Assembly (NCBI GenBank): GCA_963693085.1
Contig: OY856410.1
Location: 889,465,835 to 889,529,834, forward strand
Reading direction: 5' to 3'
Source: Alisma plantago-aquatica
Taxonomy: Eukaryota; Streptophyta; Magnoliopsida; Alismatales; Alismataceae
DNA length: 64,000 nt
In this document: positions 33,685 to 46,489 of the stretch, piece after piece
Position numbering within the stretch: position 1 is the stretch's first letter
How the letters are laid out: each line of letters starts with the position of its first letter
Made by a program: the position numbers and the translations under genes
Notes under the pieces: model-generated
Told to the model about the DNA's origin: nothing
Database searches by the model: none
What the model saw: only the letters and a program-made list of their open reading frames with translations

Positions 33685-35256
33685 GTTGTTGGCACGCTCC
33701 CTCTAGAGGGTTACAACACCGGGCAACTAGGGTGGCCGAGTGCAATCCACGAGGTCGGGAGGCACGGGATGATGGATGGGATCCTTGCTTTCGAAATTTA
33801 TATGGTCCCAAATCAAGTCTATCACTAAAACTAAAACAATGCGCCCGCAAGCGTACGGGGTACTGTTGTAGTATAGATCAAAGGCAAGATGCGGGGTCGA
33901 ACCGCAGAGATAGAGGGGGCGCTAGAGTTAGAAAGTGTGAGCTATGTTCCTTATGCGGAGCTTAGGGTTTTTAGGGTTTGAAGGTTTGTTTGATTGATTA
34001 AGCTAAACGAGCAAGTAGGAAAAGCAATGTGAAACTAAGTTATCAAAAGACTAAATTAGCAATCTGAATTAACAAGCTATCTAAACAAGAGCAAGAACGA
34101 ATTATACCAAACTAAGCAAGCGACTAACAATTTAGAGCCTAAGTTAACCACTAAGCAAGATGAAAGATCTAAACTAACACTAGCTAACAAAACGAGGCAA
34201 TTGACTAAGTTAGACTAAAGCAATTGAACTAAGCTAGCATTAACACGCAAACGAAGCGATTAGGGTTTTAAGCAAGGTGATTAAGGTGGGTGGGCCATTT
34301 GGGAAATGTCACTTTGATTTTAGTTGGGGGAGTTCATTAAACATGCATGGTGCTCAATTCATATCTAGATTACCAAACCAAACAACAAGGGCAATGCCAT
34401 TAGAACATACCCTATACTACTAGTAGAAGACTAGGGTTAGGTGTAGTTCTACTGAGATTGGCCAAATCTAGGTTTCTAGGGTGAGTGATAGTGGACAATT
34501 GAGGGTTGAGGGTAGATATGGGAGTGGATATGAGGGATTTAACCTCATGCCACTAGCCATTCTAGCCTTTAGAAGGCCCTAAGCAATTGCACCACTTCTC
34601 ACTTACACTAGCCACTTAAATCTCACACTCATTTGTAGGGGGAGGGATGTGTATGTAGGAACAAAGGGGGCTAGCTAGGGATCCACTAATTGGACCTAGG
34701 AGCCATTCCTAAGATTGCCACATACACTCCAATTCCTCCTACAAATAAAGTGTCATCAAAAACCTCAAGACAAGCAATTCATACAAGAAGCACAAACCAC
34801 ATGCAATAAGATTGGAAAAGAGATGGAAGCAGGAAGTAATCATCATGAATATGAATTGAGTTCATTACAAGAATTTATCCCCCAACATGGTATCAAAGTA
34901 ACATTTTAATCCCAAACAACCCACCACAAGGGGGCTTAGCTATACATGATCATGAAAACAGGAAAAGAAAGGGGTAGAAGAAGGGAAAACGCCATTAAGC
35001 TCGATGTAGTGGCCTCCTTCTTCACCTCCAAGCAGCTGCAGACGACCTCCCTCCTCCAAAGGCACAGGGGTGCATGAAAATGGTGGAATGGATGGATAGA
35101 AACCTAGAGAAATCAGGTTTCTATGGTGGGAATGAGTGGAAAATGGATGGAAATGGAGTAGATTGCAAGGAAATGGGTGGATTGGAGCAAAGGATGCAAT
35201 GGCAGCAGCTAGGGTCGGCTAGGAGTGCTTAACCTCGAGCCCTAAAAGCAACTAGT

Positions 35257-35267
35257 GCTTATATAGG
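35257..35267 (-). promoter_or_regulatory. TATA box of the element C 3' LTR
   Basis: CCTATATAAGC on the minus strand, about 65 bases downstream of the inverted-repeat array. The same box is kept in the other LTR at 48064-48074. Confidence 0.65.
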
Positions 35268-35330
35268 AGCTAGGGTTAAGTGGGGGTAAAATAGGAATAA
35301 CAGTGGAAAGTTATGTAGGGTATGTGATCA

Positions 35331-35854
35331 CCACGGTCGTGGTGGGTGTGCCACGGCCGTGGTGAGGGTAGTGGGGGACGACCGTGGGGTGGTGAATACG
35401 GTCGTGGGGTGAAGGCAGTGGTGAAAAAGCAAAGTAGGGAAGGTGGCCACGGCCGTGGCGGAGTGCCACGGTCGTGGTGGGTAGCATGCACCATGGACGT
35501 GTTGGGTAACACAGCCATTTTGGAGGAGTCGGGCTGACCGTGGGGAGGGGCCACAGGCGTCTTGATCAGCATCGGCCACGGTCGTGGCGACTTGGCCACG
35601 GTCGTGGCTTTCTGGGCAACTTCCCTGTTGGAAAATGATTTTTCACAATTTAATTCCCACGACCGTGGCAGGGTGCCACGGCCGTGTTCTCTTATACTGA
35701 CCACGACCGTTCTGATGACCACAGCCGTGGTGTCTTCAAGGGCCACGGTCATGGCAGGTGGCCACGACCGTGGGATTCTGTGGATTTCCCTGTTGCAGCC
35801 TGTTGGAATTTGGCAATAAAGCCACAACCGTGGCATTGGGGCCACGACCGTGGT
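35331..35854 (-). repeat. CCACG-type inverted-repeat array in the element C 3' LTR
   Basis: About 20 copies of a 12-base near-palindrome, CCACGGTCGTGG or variants (CCACGGCCGTGG, CCACGACCGTGG), at irregular spacing of roughly 15-45 bases. Longer units are also repeated, with phrases such as TTCCCTGTTGGAA. It lies immediately upstream of the LTR TATA box on the minus strand. Confidence 0.93.
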
Positions 35855-36151
35855 GAGGCTTGACTTCTTGATTTTTCTTCTTACTTTGTCAATTTCGGAT
35901 GTCTTTGCTCGGGGATGGTTCTTGGCCACTGGAGGTAGGTTGAGGGAGAGTTTGGGGCCTTCTTTGGGTTCCTCCCTCTCTCTCGTCCATCTAAGCATGG
36001 TCCAAGTACCTGAAAAACAGTGCAAAGAACATCCATAAGCATATTTGCAATGATACTCATATTGGGGAGAATAACCTGTAATTCTAATGCATTTGAATGT
36101 GATAAAAGTACAAAATGACATGAGATACAACCCTAGAATAGGGTTGGATCA

Positions 36152-36165
36152 CCACCCCAAACTTG
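36152..36165 (-). other. Polypurine tract of element C
   Basis: The minus strand reads CAAGTTTGGGGTGG directly before the TGATCC start of the 3' LTR. The following TTGTCCTCAAG also occurs beside the tract of element B. Confidence 0.72.
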
Positions 36166-37540
36166 AAACATACTTGTCCTCAAGTATGCTCCAACTCAAT
36201 CTCTTTTCCATTTTCCATAATCAAAAGATATGACAAATACAATATGATGGGCGACAAATGCTAAATGGTATCAATGGTGACTAGGTACATGCAAATCACT
36301 TCTCTCCTCTTCTACTTTCACAAACCAACCATGAAGGGAGCACAGAGAACAAGAAATTTGCATATAATGCATGGATTGCACAAGTTATCAATATCTCATC
36401 CATAAGGTTCCGGGTAGACCGTTTCATGATGATGTTAATCGCCGATGACTAGGAGTGTCGTTTCACCTTCATGCCTTCAACCTTATGCTTCAAGTTATGC
36501 CAAATGACCCACATGGCTGCGGAAAAGGGATAAAGTGAGCTAGGTTTAATGTTTCCTAGCTCCATGGGTATGAAAAGAGAAGAAAGGGTTACAGTAAGGT
36601 TTGGAGTGTTTTTACACACTCATCTTTTCTTTATTTGAATGCTCTTAAACATGAGCATCCTCTTATTTTATTTTTTTTTCTTTTTCTTTCCTTTTTCTTG
36701 CCCTTGGTGTAGATAGGGCATATGGTAGATAGAGTGAAGCGGGGAGATAAAGATGTGGCCACCCCAAACTTTTGGAGGTGGCCACGGCTAATATGTGCAC
36801 TTTGGCATCTTTTAATGAGGCGGAGAGGTATGAAGATGATGAAAGAGTGGTCGGGTCAAAGAGGGGTCACTTGGCATAATCTTCCACATAAGGTCTCCTG
36901 CATGAAAACTAGTCCGACACTTCACCATAGATATCACATCACATGAATGAACCAAATGAAATCCATATATCAATCAAGTAACTCCACAAACATTAAACGT
37001 TCTATGCTTGCTCGGATCATAATTCAATCAATCCAACACATTCCCAAGGGAGGTGACGAGCATGTAAGAAGTCACTCGTTGATACCACATAGCACTTTAT
37101 CATAGCATATCATCTTATATTTGTCAAAGATGAACAATTTCATTCAATATGGTAAAGATTGAGTCAAAACACGCTTTTTGGACAAGAAACATCAAATCTA
37201 GGCAAAATTGGCCAAAAATGTGTCACATTGTACTAAATCACATTCAAACACAATTTTAGGTAAAAAGCAAGTAAATCCTAGCTAAAGCATGCAAAAATTA
37301 GCAAAAACCTACATGAGATGCAATGCATGGCTGAAGAAGCAAAAATTTAAAAATACTCAAAAATGTAGAAATGAACTACATGCTATGCAACAAAATCAGA
37401 AAAACTAAACTAGATGGCAGAGGTGATATCAAAATGACAAAAAGAGAAAAGGAGTGATGCATACCGCCCTACCCACCCCAAACTTTAGAATCATGCTGTC
37501 CTCAGCATGAAACTATAGCTTAGGGAAGATAGGGGAAGAA
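36166..37540 (-). other. Element C 3' untranslated region
   Basis: AT-rich DNA between the second ORF and the polypurine tract. I see no supported ORF, large repeat or RNA gene. It has no counterpart of the Ulp1-like domains found at the same place in element B. Confidence 0.65.
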
Positions 37541-39553
37541 TCAAGGCTGTGGTGGCTGTTGTGGCATCTGAGGAGGATCCGGAGGGGGAGCTGAGTCTGG
37601 AGCCGAGCTGGAAGGAGGGTGCTGATAGTAGTGCCCCCAGTAGTCGTCCTGGGGTGGAGGATACACCTGTGGATGTCCAGCTATACCACCCCAAAAGTCT
37701 GCACCCCATTCGGGGTTTCGTGCTGCTTGGGCATGCTGGTATTGGTACAAGTGGTTGATCTGGTAATGCATTTGCTGTTGATCTTGCCACATGTACTGCT
37801 GGACAAGCTGCATGTCACCTTGAGTCTTCTGAATACTCTCAAGGTGTGCCTGGATGGTAGCCATGTCATAGGCGTTCCCTGAGGGTGGCTGCAGCTGGGA
37901 TGTCCCCTCATCCCTCCTTTTAGTTCTTCGGGGCTGCCTTGCTTCTTCTGCTTCATGTTTCTACCCTTGTACATTTGATTCAGCAACGTCTTCCTGTACG
38001 GCAGCGGCTCCCCTAGTATACGACTCTCTCGGGTGGTCTAGCTGCCATGCCATCAATTTTTCCCTCAACCTGTCGCCAGGTCCCAATACAGAAATAAGGG
38101 GTTCTGCGTGATAAGGCAGCTCAAGCTCAAACTCCTGCACACTTGTAGTCAAATAAAACATTCTTTTATCTTTCATTTTTATGGTGTGCGAACGCGTCAG
38201 ATAGTTGAGGTCAACAAGTTCTGCCTCAATCGCGTCTTGTGCCCCCGAGAGATCATATCCCAACGCTAGTGCAATAGAAGTCACAAACCCACCGATGACA
38301 AAGGGTTTTGTGCTCTTGTAGGGTATGGACTTCATGTGATCAATCAAAAGAACTCCAAGGTCAATGTACTTCTTGTGGTGCATACCGATCAAGACAATCA
38401 TATCCTTTTGGGAGATGGAGCCTTGATTATCGTACCTCCCCACAATAGTGTTCGCCACGACCTTCTGCACATAGCGTATCAGCGGGTTACATATAGAAGC
38501 AGTTTTTGATCTACCCGCGTAGTAGTCCTCTTTGCCCGTGAATTTCTTCCAGTAATATGCATAGTCCAGAGTGTCGTCTCTCTCTACCATGCCGTCATCT
38601 AATTTCATGGCTTCTTCAGGATTAGAGGCGAAGATAGCATTCAACTCAGTGGAAGTGAGGGTGTGCATGTTGCCCATCATGGCAAATCTGAGTGCATCAC
38701 AACCCCTCACTTTTGTCTTCTCCAGAGTGGCAAAGAATTCTTGGGTCAATGTGGGATATGTAGGTTGGGGTGTGAAAAGAACGCCCCACAACCCAATTGT
38801 CTTCAATCCCATTTCCACTATCTCCTTGATTCCAAGATCCTCGATGGTCTTCTCGCAACCGTACCTGGAGGCGACGACTCGCCTTGTCATGCACTCGGGG
38901 TAAATGAGATGAGCCTTCTTTTGCCTGTGTCCTCTTCCATAGGACACTCCCGCCTGTGCTTTGCCCAGGGTTCTTTCTCTGTCTGCCTCCAAAAATGTCA
39001 CGACATCTTCTCCTTCCAGTTCCAGCTCCACCTCTTCCTCCTCGCTATCTTGTTCTTCCTCCATCGCATATGATTGCGACCCCGAGATGGTATCAAAATT
39101 GTACCAGTGGGCCGACTGCTCCTCGTCGTGCTGCAATTGCCGCGAGGGTTGCGGCTGCCCACCACGCCTCGCCGTCACCTGAGACGTCGAGTGGCGGGGT
39201 GGTGTGGGCTTTGGAGGCAGCCTAGATGAGGACGGTGCCGCTTTTGATTTTGGGTTTCTCTTCGCGGCCACTGGCTCGAGTTCATCAATAAAGTTGTCCA
39301 AGTCGACCTCCATGGACTCCTCCTCTTCTTAATCCTCCCCCTCGTAGGTAGCGTTTGTGATATGGTGGCTATCAGATGAGCGGGTGTGTGATCCGCTCAC
39401 CGATTGGGACCGGCGGAGGGAGTGATGGGCGGAAGCGGTGGGTGATGGGGTGTGGGATGGAACGGACACCTCGGAGGAGGCATTTTTAGAACGCCGCTTC
39501 CCTCCGGTGATGATGTTCGTCCCCTTGGCTAAGGCTTTCCCAAACTTATTCAT
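37541..39553 (-). pseudogene. Element C second ORF, ATHILA family
   Basis: One frame runs from ATG 39553 to a stop at 37541 (about 670 codons), broken only by TAA at 39329-39331 and TAG at 37961-37963. The N-terminus is basic and Ser-rich (KRRSKNASS), followed by an acidic run (EEEQDSEEEEVELELEGED). The middle (about 38100-38950) is the ATHILA domain, with LGIKEIVEMGLKTIGLWG and GGFVTSIALALGYDL. The C-terminal tail (37541-37864) is Gln- and Pro-rich (QQYMWQDQQQMHYQ). Its role in the element is unknown. It lies where retroviruses have env, but I see no signal peptide or membrane segment. Confidence 0.83.
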
Positions 39554-39948
39554 GGTGAGGATGGAGGTGGAAGTGGTGTTAGGAGGGGAATTTTCGGATT
39601 TGGTGGAGAAGGTGGTGTGGGTGTGGTTTTATGGGTGGAAAGGAAGGATAGTGGTATACAGATGATGGTTATATGATTAGTGGTGGATTTGGGCGAGAAT
39701 GGAGGGGTTTTTGTGGAGGTTTTGTGTGGGGGGGGTTGGTGGGCGGAATGGAGATGGAAATTGGACGGTGGGAATGGGAGAGGGAGGGCTGGGGATCGAT
39801 TTGGGATGGATTGGGGATCAAAAGGAGGTGGATTTGGGGGTTAGGGGTGACCAACGGGGGAGCTCAAGGTCGTTTTCCGCCGCCACGGACGTTTTCTGGA
39901 GGTGGAAGACGAAGGAATGAGGGGGAGGGTTGTTTTTGGACACTTAAA

Positions 39949-39960
39949 AGTATATTTTTG
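39949..39960 (-). promoter_or_regulatory. TATA-like motif upstream of the element C second ORF
   Basis: The minus strand reads CAAAAATATACTTTT, about 20 bases downstream of the spacer array and about 400 bases upstream of ATG 39553. The match to a TATA consensus is weaker than in the LTR. Promoter function is inferred from the parallel arrangement. Confidence 0.35.
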
Positions 39961-39980
39961 TTTTTCTGAATCGGGTTCGG

Positions 39981-40466
39981 CCACGGTCGTGGCGGAGGGC
40001 CACGGTCGTGGCTAAGGGTTGGGTAGCACGGCCGTGGCGGGTGCCACGGTCGTGTTGTCGATGAAGAACTCCGCGGTCTGACCTCGCCACGGTCGTGGTG
40101 TCCCGCCACGGTCGTGGCTCTGTCCTCAAGCCACGGTCGTGGTCGACTTGCCACGGTCGTGGCTGATCTTCAAAATAACCTATAACTTCAGCCAAAATGC
40201 AGCCATAACTCCCACGGTCGTGGCCGTTGCCCACGGTCGTGGCCATCCTTATTTAATACGACCGTGGTGGGGACCACGGTCGTTGGCACTCTCCATCACC
40301 ACGGTCGTGGCAGCTCGCCACGGTCGTGGCAGCTCGCCACGGTCGTGGCCGATCTTCAAAACAACCTGTAACTTTGGTCAATTTGGTGCTTTAATTCCCA
40401 CGGCTGTGGCATAGAGCCACGGTCGTGTTTGGCCGCCTGTGCCACGGTCGTGGTCCAGCCCCACGG
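39981..40466 (-). repeat. CCACG-type inverted-repeat array in the element C spacer
   Basis: About 19 copies of CCACGGTCGTGG and close variants, the same near-palindrome as in the LTR arrays (35331-35854, 48138-48640). A longer unit is duplicated: GATCTTCAAAATAACCT near 40167 and GATCTTCAAAACAACCT near 40351, each followed after about 35 bases by AATTCCCACGG or AACTCCCACGG. It lies between the end of pol and the second ORF. Confidence 0.95.
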
Positions 40467-40744
40467 CCGTGGTGGATTTGTCTTTTCAATTTTCAAACTT
40501 CAAAACATGATCTTTTGGTTTTAATGACCACGATTAATTTCTAGATCCTCTCTCTCTGATGTCTATCACCTGCCATCATCAAAACTCAAACAAAAACTGT
40601 AAAGCACAAGTGTGCGTGTGTGTATTTGTGTAAAACAGAACTAACGTATCAAAAGAAGGGTTGAGAGTCTCAAACGATGTGGGTTGCCTCCCACTAGCGC
40701 TAAATTTACCGCCTTCAGTCAGGCTTATTGATTGTTGTGCTCCT

Positions 40745-43700
40745 TCATTTCTTTGGAACTTTCAAGAGATCTTTGTAGTAGATCCCTTTCTCATCCTCAT
40801 CTAAGCATTCCTCTTCATCAAATTCTTCTTCTACCAGCATAACAACATCAAAGTCTTGGTTGGCCTTGTCCGGGCCGACTTCAACGACAGGTTTCAGCCT
40901 TTGTCCATTAACAGCGAATTCCTTAGCTCCTTCTTTTGCACAAATGATCTCCGGGGAAGAACTTCATCTTTGAATTGTACAACCATACCCATTTGCCGGG
41001 CTCAAACTCTTTCTTCTTTATGATCTTGTCATGTAGAAACTTGGTTCTTTCCTTGTAGTTCTTTGACATTTCATAGGCTTCATGTCGCATCTCTTCTAGC
41101 TCATGCAATTGAAACTTTCTTCTCATTCCGGCACTCTCTTCATCAAAGTCCATCCTCTTCAAGGCCCACAGCGCCTTGTGTTGCATCTCAACCGGCAAAT
41201 GGCAACTCTTACCATAGACAAGCTTGAACGGTGTAGTGCCAATCGGGGCTTTATATGCAGTCCTATATGCCCATAAAGCTTCATTGAGTCGAAGTGACCA
41301 ATCCTTACGGTTCGGTCGCACCGTCTTCTCCAAAATGAGCTTTATCTCCCGATTTGCCAACTCAACTTGACCACTCATTTGAGGGTGGTAAGGAGTAGCT
41401 ACACGATGGTTCACCCCATGTCTCTTTAGCAGTCCTTCAAAAGTGCGGTGAATGAAATGACTCCCGCCATCACTAATCACAGCCCTTGGAACACCAAAAC
41501 GGCTAAAGATGTTGGATCTCACAAAATCACACACCACTTTATGATCATTTTTCCTTGTTGCCACAGCCTCAATCCATTTTTATACATAGTCTACGACGAC
41601 CAAGATGTAGACATACCCGAAAGAAGGGGGGAAAGGACCCATAAAGTCGATCCCCCAAACATCAAACACTTCTACCACCAAGATAGGTGACAAAGGCATC
41701 ATGTCCCTCTTGGAGATAGTGCCCACTTTTTGGCACTTGATGCAACTCTTACAAAAGTCATGAGCATCTTTGAACAATGTTGGCCAGTAGAATCCACATT
41801 GAAGAACTTTGGCGGCCGTGCGTTTCCCTCCAAAATGGCCTCCACACACTCCGGAATGGCACATAGATAAGACTTCTTGCTGCTCCATCTCCGAAATGCA
41901 CCTCTTAATGAGTTGGTCCGGGCAATATTTAAAGAGGTGAGGGTCATCCCAAATGTAGTTCTTTACCATAGCAAACAATCTCTTGCTTTCCTCTCTTGTC
42001 CACATGCTCGGTATCCTCCCACTAGCCAGGAAATTCGCTATGTGCTTGTACCATGGCTTTTGGACAGATGAGACTAAGAGGAGTTGTTCATGTGGCTTTG
42101 TCTCTTTGATTGGACTTGTCACATCAAAAGGTCCATGAAGACGGGAGAGATGATCTGCAGCACCATTTTCTATTCCTTTCTTATCCACAATTTCTATGTC
42201 AAATTCTTGGAGCAACAAAATCCATCGGATCAACCTTGGCTTTGAGTCTTTCTTGGACATGAGATACTTCAGCGCAGCATGGTCCGTGTAGATTGTCACT
42301 TTGTTTTGCAAGAGATACGGCCAGAACTTGTCAAGAGCGATGATCACCGCAAGCAACTCTTTCTCGGTATTTGTATAGTTTCTTTGAGCATCGTCTAACG
42401 TTTTACTTGCATAATAGATAGCATGAGGAATTCGGCCAATGCGTTGACTCAGCACAGCCCCCACCGCCATATCGGATGCATCCGTCATGATCTCAAACGA
42501 CAAGGAGAAATCCGGGGGCTGCATGATAGGAGCAGAAATAAGCCTCTCTTTTAGATGATTGAAGGCTTCAACACATTTGTCATCAAACTGAAATTCAACA
42601 TCTTTCTCAAGTAATCGACAGAGTGGTCTTGAGATTTTACTAAAGTTCTTGATGAAATGCCGGTAGAATCCTGCATGTCCCAAGAAAGATCGAACATGTC
42701 TTACGGTCGAAGGAAAGTCGAGTGTAGAAATAAGGCCCACCTTGGCCTTGTCAACTTCAATCCCATCTTTCGAAACTCGGTGTCCCAGAACTATACCCTC
42801 AGGCACCATGAAGTGGCTTTTCTCCCAAGAAAGAACCAACCAAACTTTCACGCATCTCTCGAGGACGGCAGCCAAGTGTAGCAAACATTCATCAAAAATT
42901 TTCCCGAAAACTGAAAAATCATCCATGAAGACTTCAAGTGATGAATCGAGCATGTCAGCGAAGATTGAGGTTACACATCTCTGGAAAGTGGAAGGGGCAT
43001 TACACAGTCCAAATGGCATTCTCCGATAGGCAAATGTACCACTTGGACAAGTGAATGTCGTCTTTTCCTGGTCCGCCGGATGCACAGCAATCTGAAAATA
43101 TCCCGAGTACCCATCAAGAAAACAGTAGAAGCTCTGCCCAGCCAATCTCTCTAGAATCTGATCAAGAAAAGGAAGTGGGTAGTGATCTTTCTTTGTCTTT
43201 TCATTGAGCTTCTGGTAATCCACGCACATTCTCCACTTTGATTGCTCTCTCACCGGCATAAGCTCACCATCGACATTTTCTGCAACTGTAATCCCGCCCT
43301 TCTTGGGCACAACTTGGATGAGACTCACCCACGTACTGTCAGAAATGGGATAGATGATCCCTGCATCGAGCAACTTTACAACCTCTTGAGTTACAACGTC
43401 CTTCAACTTTGGATTTAGCCTTCTTTGCATTTGACGGGTCGGTCTCGCATCTTCTTCTAAGTATATCCGATGCACACAAATGGAGGGGTCAATCCCTCTC
43501 AAGTCAGCAATAGACCATCCAATGGCTTGGATGTTCTTCCTCAAGACTTCCATCAAGGCATCTTCTTGTTCAGGAGAAAGAATGGAGGAAATGATCACCG
43601 GGAGGGTGTCATTTGAGCCAAGGAAAGCGTACTTCAATCCTTCAGGAAGTTTCTTCAGCTCAAGAACTGGAGGTGCTTCAAGGGAGTTCTTCAAACGTGC

Positions 43701-45165
43701 AGAAATAGAGGGGAGGTCCTGGCTTGCAGCCACTAATGCTAGCTCGCACTCTTCATCATCCTCATCATCTTCGTCAGGGAACTCAACAATTGGTTCAAGA
43801 CCTCTACCTTGAGTAGCAGTTTCAATCCACGCAGGTAGGAACTCTTCAACAATCTCATCTAGGCATTCCACCAAATAACAATCTTCTTCGGTGGCCCCTA
43901 TCACTTCGGCTGTCGTAGAAGACTTGAAAATGTTCAACCTGATCTTCATGTGCATGAATGTAACATACATGGTCCCCGTCCTCACATGGATCACGGCATC
44001 AGCTGTGGCTAAGAAAGGTCTCCCTAAGATGATTGGCACCTTTCTAGCTTCCCTTTCCATATCAAGAATTATAAAGTCAGCTGGGAAGAAGGCAGAAGTA
44101 TCCTCATCAAGACGGACCAACACATCATCCACACGCCCTCTAGGCGTCTTCACAGATCGGTCGGCCAACTGTAGGGTGCAATGGGCTGGCCTCAACTCTC
44201 CCATTTGGAGCTCAGCAAACAGATCATACGACATCAAGTTTACGCTAGACCCCAAGTCAAGAAGAGCCTGGTCTATACGATGTGCCCCGATGTAGCACGA
44301 GATGATTGGAGCACCGGGGTCTTTTCTTTTCCCGGGGATGGTGTGTTGGAGAATGGAACTCACTTGCTCAGTGAGCTTGATCTTCTTAGGAATCCTCCCT
44401 GTTGTCTTTCTCTTGAAGGTGCACAGTTCTTTAAGGAACTTTGCATAGGACGGAATTTGCTTGACTGCATCTAGAAGAGGTACATTGATTTTCACTTGCT
44501 TGAAGATCTCCAAGATATCATCCGCATGCTTCTTCTTTTTCTTTGCAGCAGAAGGTTCCTCAAGTGCATCAGGATATGGCGGGAGTTGGGATCCTAAGCG
44601 GTCCAAATCAACAGTATCATCTACCGGTATCACTGGAATCACAGTATCACTGCTCGGCGTCACGGTATCAACACTGCCTCTCATCACAGTATCATCCATC
44701 CGCATCTCAGTATCAACCTGCCCTGCCTCGGTGTCATCTCTGCCAACAACTGTACCATGGAGTCTCTCCAAAGTCCTACCACTCCTCAATGTAGTCACAA
44801 CCTTCACATGCTCATGGGTGGTAGAAGGGGGAGCTTGTGGAGGTGGTTGTGGCTGTTGGGGTGGTGGAGGCCTTTGGTGAGGGGAATTGGGATTTTGGAG
44901 GATGAATTGGGGTTGCGGTTGTTGTTGAGGTGGGGGGTGATATTGTGGAGGTGGTTGTTGGTAAGTATGAGGTGGGGGTGGAGCATATTGATAATTGAGC
45001 GGTGCTTGAGGAGGCGGAGGAGCATATTGAAAAGTCCCATCATTGTTTGGATTCGGCATATGTTGAGAGGGGAGTCTTCCTTCTTCTCTTCTAGCCAAAG
45101 AGAGGGAGATCTGATCCAGCCTCTGCTCAAGACGGCTTATAGATTGGCCATGTGCATTGACATCC
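40745..45165 (-). pseudogene. Element C pol: protease, RT, RNase H, integrase
   Basis: The main frame is open from about 45165 to 41580 and, past a TAA at 41580-41582, to 40923. Protease has ALLDLGSSVNLM (Athila-type D-L-G active site) and VPIILGRPFLAT. RT has WRMCVDYQKLNEKT, FLDGYSGYFQI and [10 protein letters not shown] (MDD at about 42917-42926). RNase H has MTDASDMAVGAVLSQ, TEKELLAVI and YTDHAALKYL. Integrase has an HHCC zinc site (CHSGVCGGHFGG...CKSCIKC), [16 protein letters not shown] and [11 protein letters not shown], so all catalytic residues remain. A deletion near 40930-40940 removes part of the C-terminus; the last part (EFAVNGQRLKP, then an acidic tail to 40745) is in another frame. 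Confidence 0.92.
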
Positions 45166-46318
45166 TTTTTGACTCATCAAGGCTTCTTAGCCTTCCAAGA
45201 ACCTCATCCTCAAATTTGGAGCTGTATCGTGGCTTCTGCTGCCCCTGTCCTTGTCCATCCTCATTTGATTGTTTCCACGAGAAATTTGGGTGGTTCCTCC
45301 ACTCAGGAGTGTAGGATTGGGACATCGGGCCCTGGTTGTTGTGGCCACCAAAGGAATGTAAGGCGTTAACTTCCTCGTCTACAGTCTCCACAGCCATTGC
45401 GGGTTGACTAGAAGAGCCACCCACTTGATTCTTCATCATTTGCATCATATCTGCCATCATTTTCATCATATCGGGGTTGGCGGTGTTGCGTGCGGGAGCC
45501 ACGGAGGAGGGTGGGGAGGTGTAGTCCTGACCGCAATGCCCCCCTTTTGTGGAAGCTCGGTGGCGAGAGTTCTCGGCTAGATGCTCAAACAGCGGCCATG
45601 AGTCTTCGGGTGGCTTTGCCATGAACGTGCCCCCACAAGAAGAATCTACATTGTTTTGACTCTGCTCCTCAAGCCCAGTGTAAAAGGCCTGAACTAGCTG
45701 CCAAAGAGGGACCTCATGGTGAGGGCAGTCACGAAGAAACTTCTGGAACCGCTCCCATGCCTAATGGAAGGGTTTGTTCTCTTTTTGGGCGAAGGACATG
45801 ATGCACCTTCTCATGTAGGATAACTTGGCTATCGGAAAGAACTTCTTCAGAAACTCATTCTTTACTTCATTCCATGTGACGAGCTCAGGCCTCAAAACGT
45901 ACCACTCCTTGACCTTCTCTTTGAGAGAGAAGGGAAAAAGCGTCTGCCTAATCGAGTCGTCTGTGGCGGCGGGCGTACGGAATGTGGAGCACGTTTCCAA
46001 GAATGCATCTATATGGTGATAAGGATTTTTGTTCTCCATTCCGTAGTACGTGGGAAGAAGCCCCAAGAGTGCCGATGGGATGGAAAACTGCTGTCCGGAC
46101 ATCTGATCCACCAGCGTGGCTATGGGGGAATTGTAGTTCCCCGGCGTGAAATACTCATGAAGCGGGCAGTGCGGTAGTGGAGGTGGAACATCCGGTGGTG
46201 GGTTGTTTTTGGCCATCTCGGCCCCTCGGTGTAGATTGCGGCGCGCTTGACGTCTTCTTCTCCCAATCTCGGGGTCGTAAACCACCAAGTCGGTGCAAGT
46301 CGAACGCGTGCTGCGCAT
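45137..46318 (-). pseudogene. Element C gag
   Basis: The frame from ATG 46318 encodes an Athila-type capsid with RQTLFPFSLKEKVKEW, NEFLKKFFPIAK and, after a TAG at 45761-45763, AWERFQKF. Element B keeps EAWERF at that site. The second half (45137-45622) has a Met-rich stretch and a coiled-coil-like end. One extra or missing A in the run near 45163 ends the frame at 45137; the pol frame takes up the same text one base over, so gag and pol were originally one ORF. I see no clean zinc knuckle, unlike element B. Confidence 0.88.
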
Positions 46319-46471
46319 GCACAGCTGTCACCTGCGCAAATCACAAACAAACAACAAAGAGCCAAGTTAGTGAACCAATATGCAAGAGTAACACAAAAAA
46401 TAAAGAATAGAAATGGTGAGGGCAAAAGGAAAGGCTAAGCTACGCTATCTAACTAGGTCGAGCGCCTCTAA

Positions 46472-46489
46472 TCCCCGGCAACGGTGCCA
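46472..46489 (-). other. Primer binding site of element C, tRNA-Asp type
   Basis: The minus strand reads TGGCACCGTTGCCGGGGA, complementary to the 3' end of plant tRNA-Asp with one mismatch (A for G at the fifth base). It lies seven bases from the 5' LTR. tRNA-Asp priming is typical of Athila. Confidence 0.9.

Larger units (their letters stand above)
33690..36151 (-). repeat. 3' LTR of element C
   Basis: It is 2,462 bp, begins TGGCACGC and ends GGATCA on the plus strand, and matches 46497-48937 over its length. It contains the motif GGGGTCGAACCGCAGAGA (about 33894-33911), a TATA box on the minus strand (35257-35267) and the CCACG/CGTGG array (35331-35854). Compared with the other LTR it carries one extra repeat unit near 35580-35610. 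Confidence 0.95.

Noticed and set aside
35276..36130. 284-residue minus ORF in the element C 3' LTR (and its copy at 48083-48907)
   Set aside because: The translation is made of repeated HDRG/PRPW-type words from the CCACG array. It is a by-product of repeat composition within an LTR.
37541..39553. Envelope protein for the element C second ORF
   Set aside because: Position is env-like, but I see no signal peptide, transmembrane segment or cleavage site. The ATHILA family assignment fits better.
39981..40466. CRISPR-like look of regularly recurring palindromes
   Set aside because: Spacing is irregular, the words lie inside plant retrotransposons, and there are no cas genes. It is an internal repeat of the element.
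43480..45314. Several plus-strand ORFs of 80-185 residues opposite pol and gag of element C
   Set aside because: They are shadows of the strongly supported minus-strand pol and gag frames.
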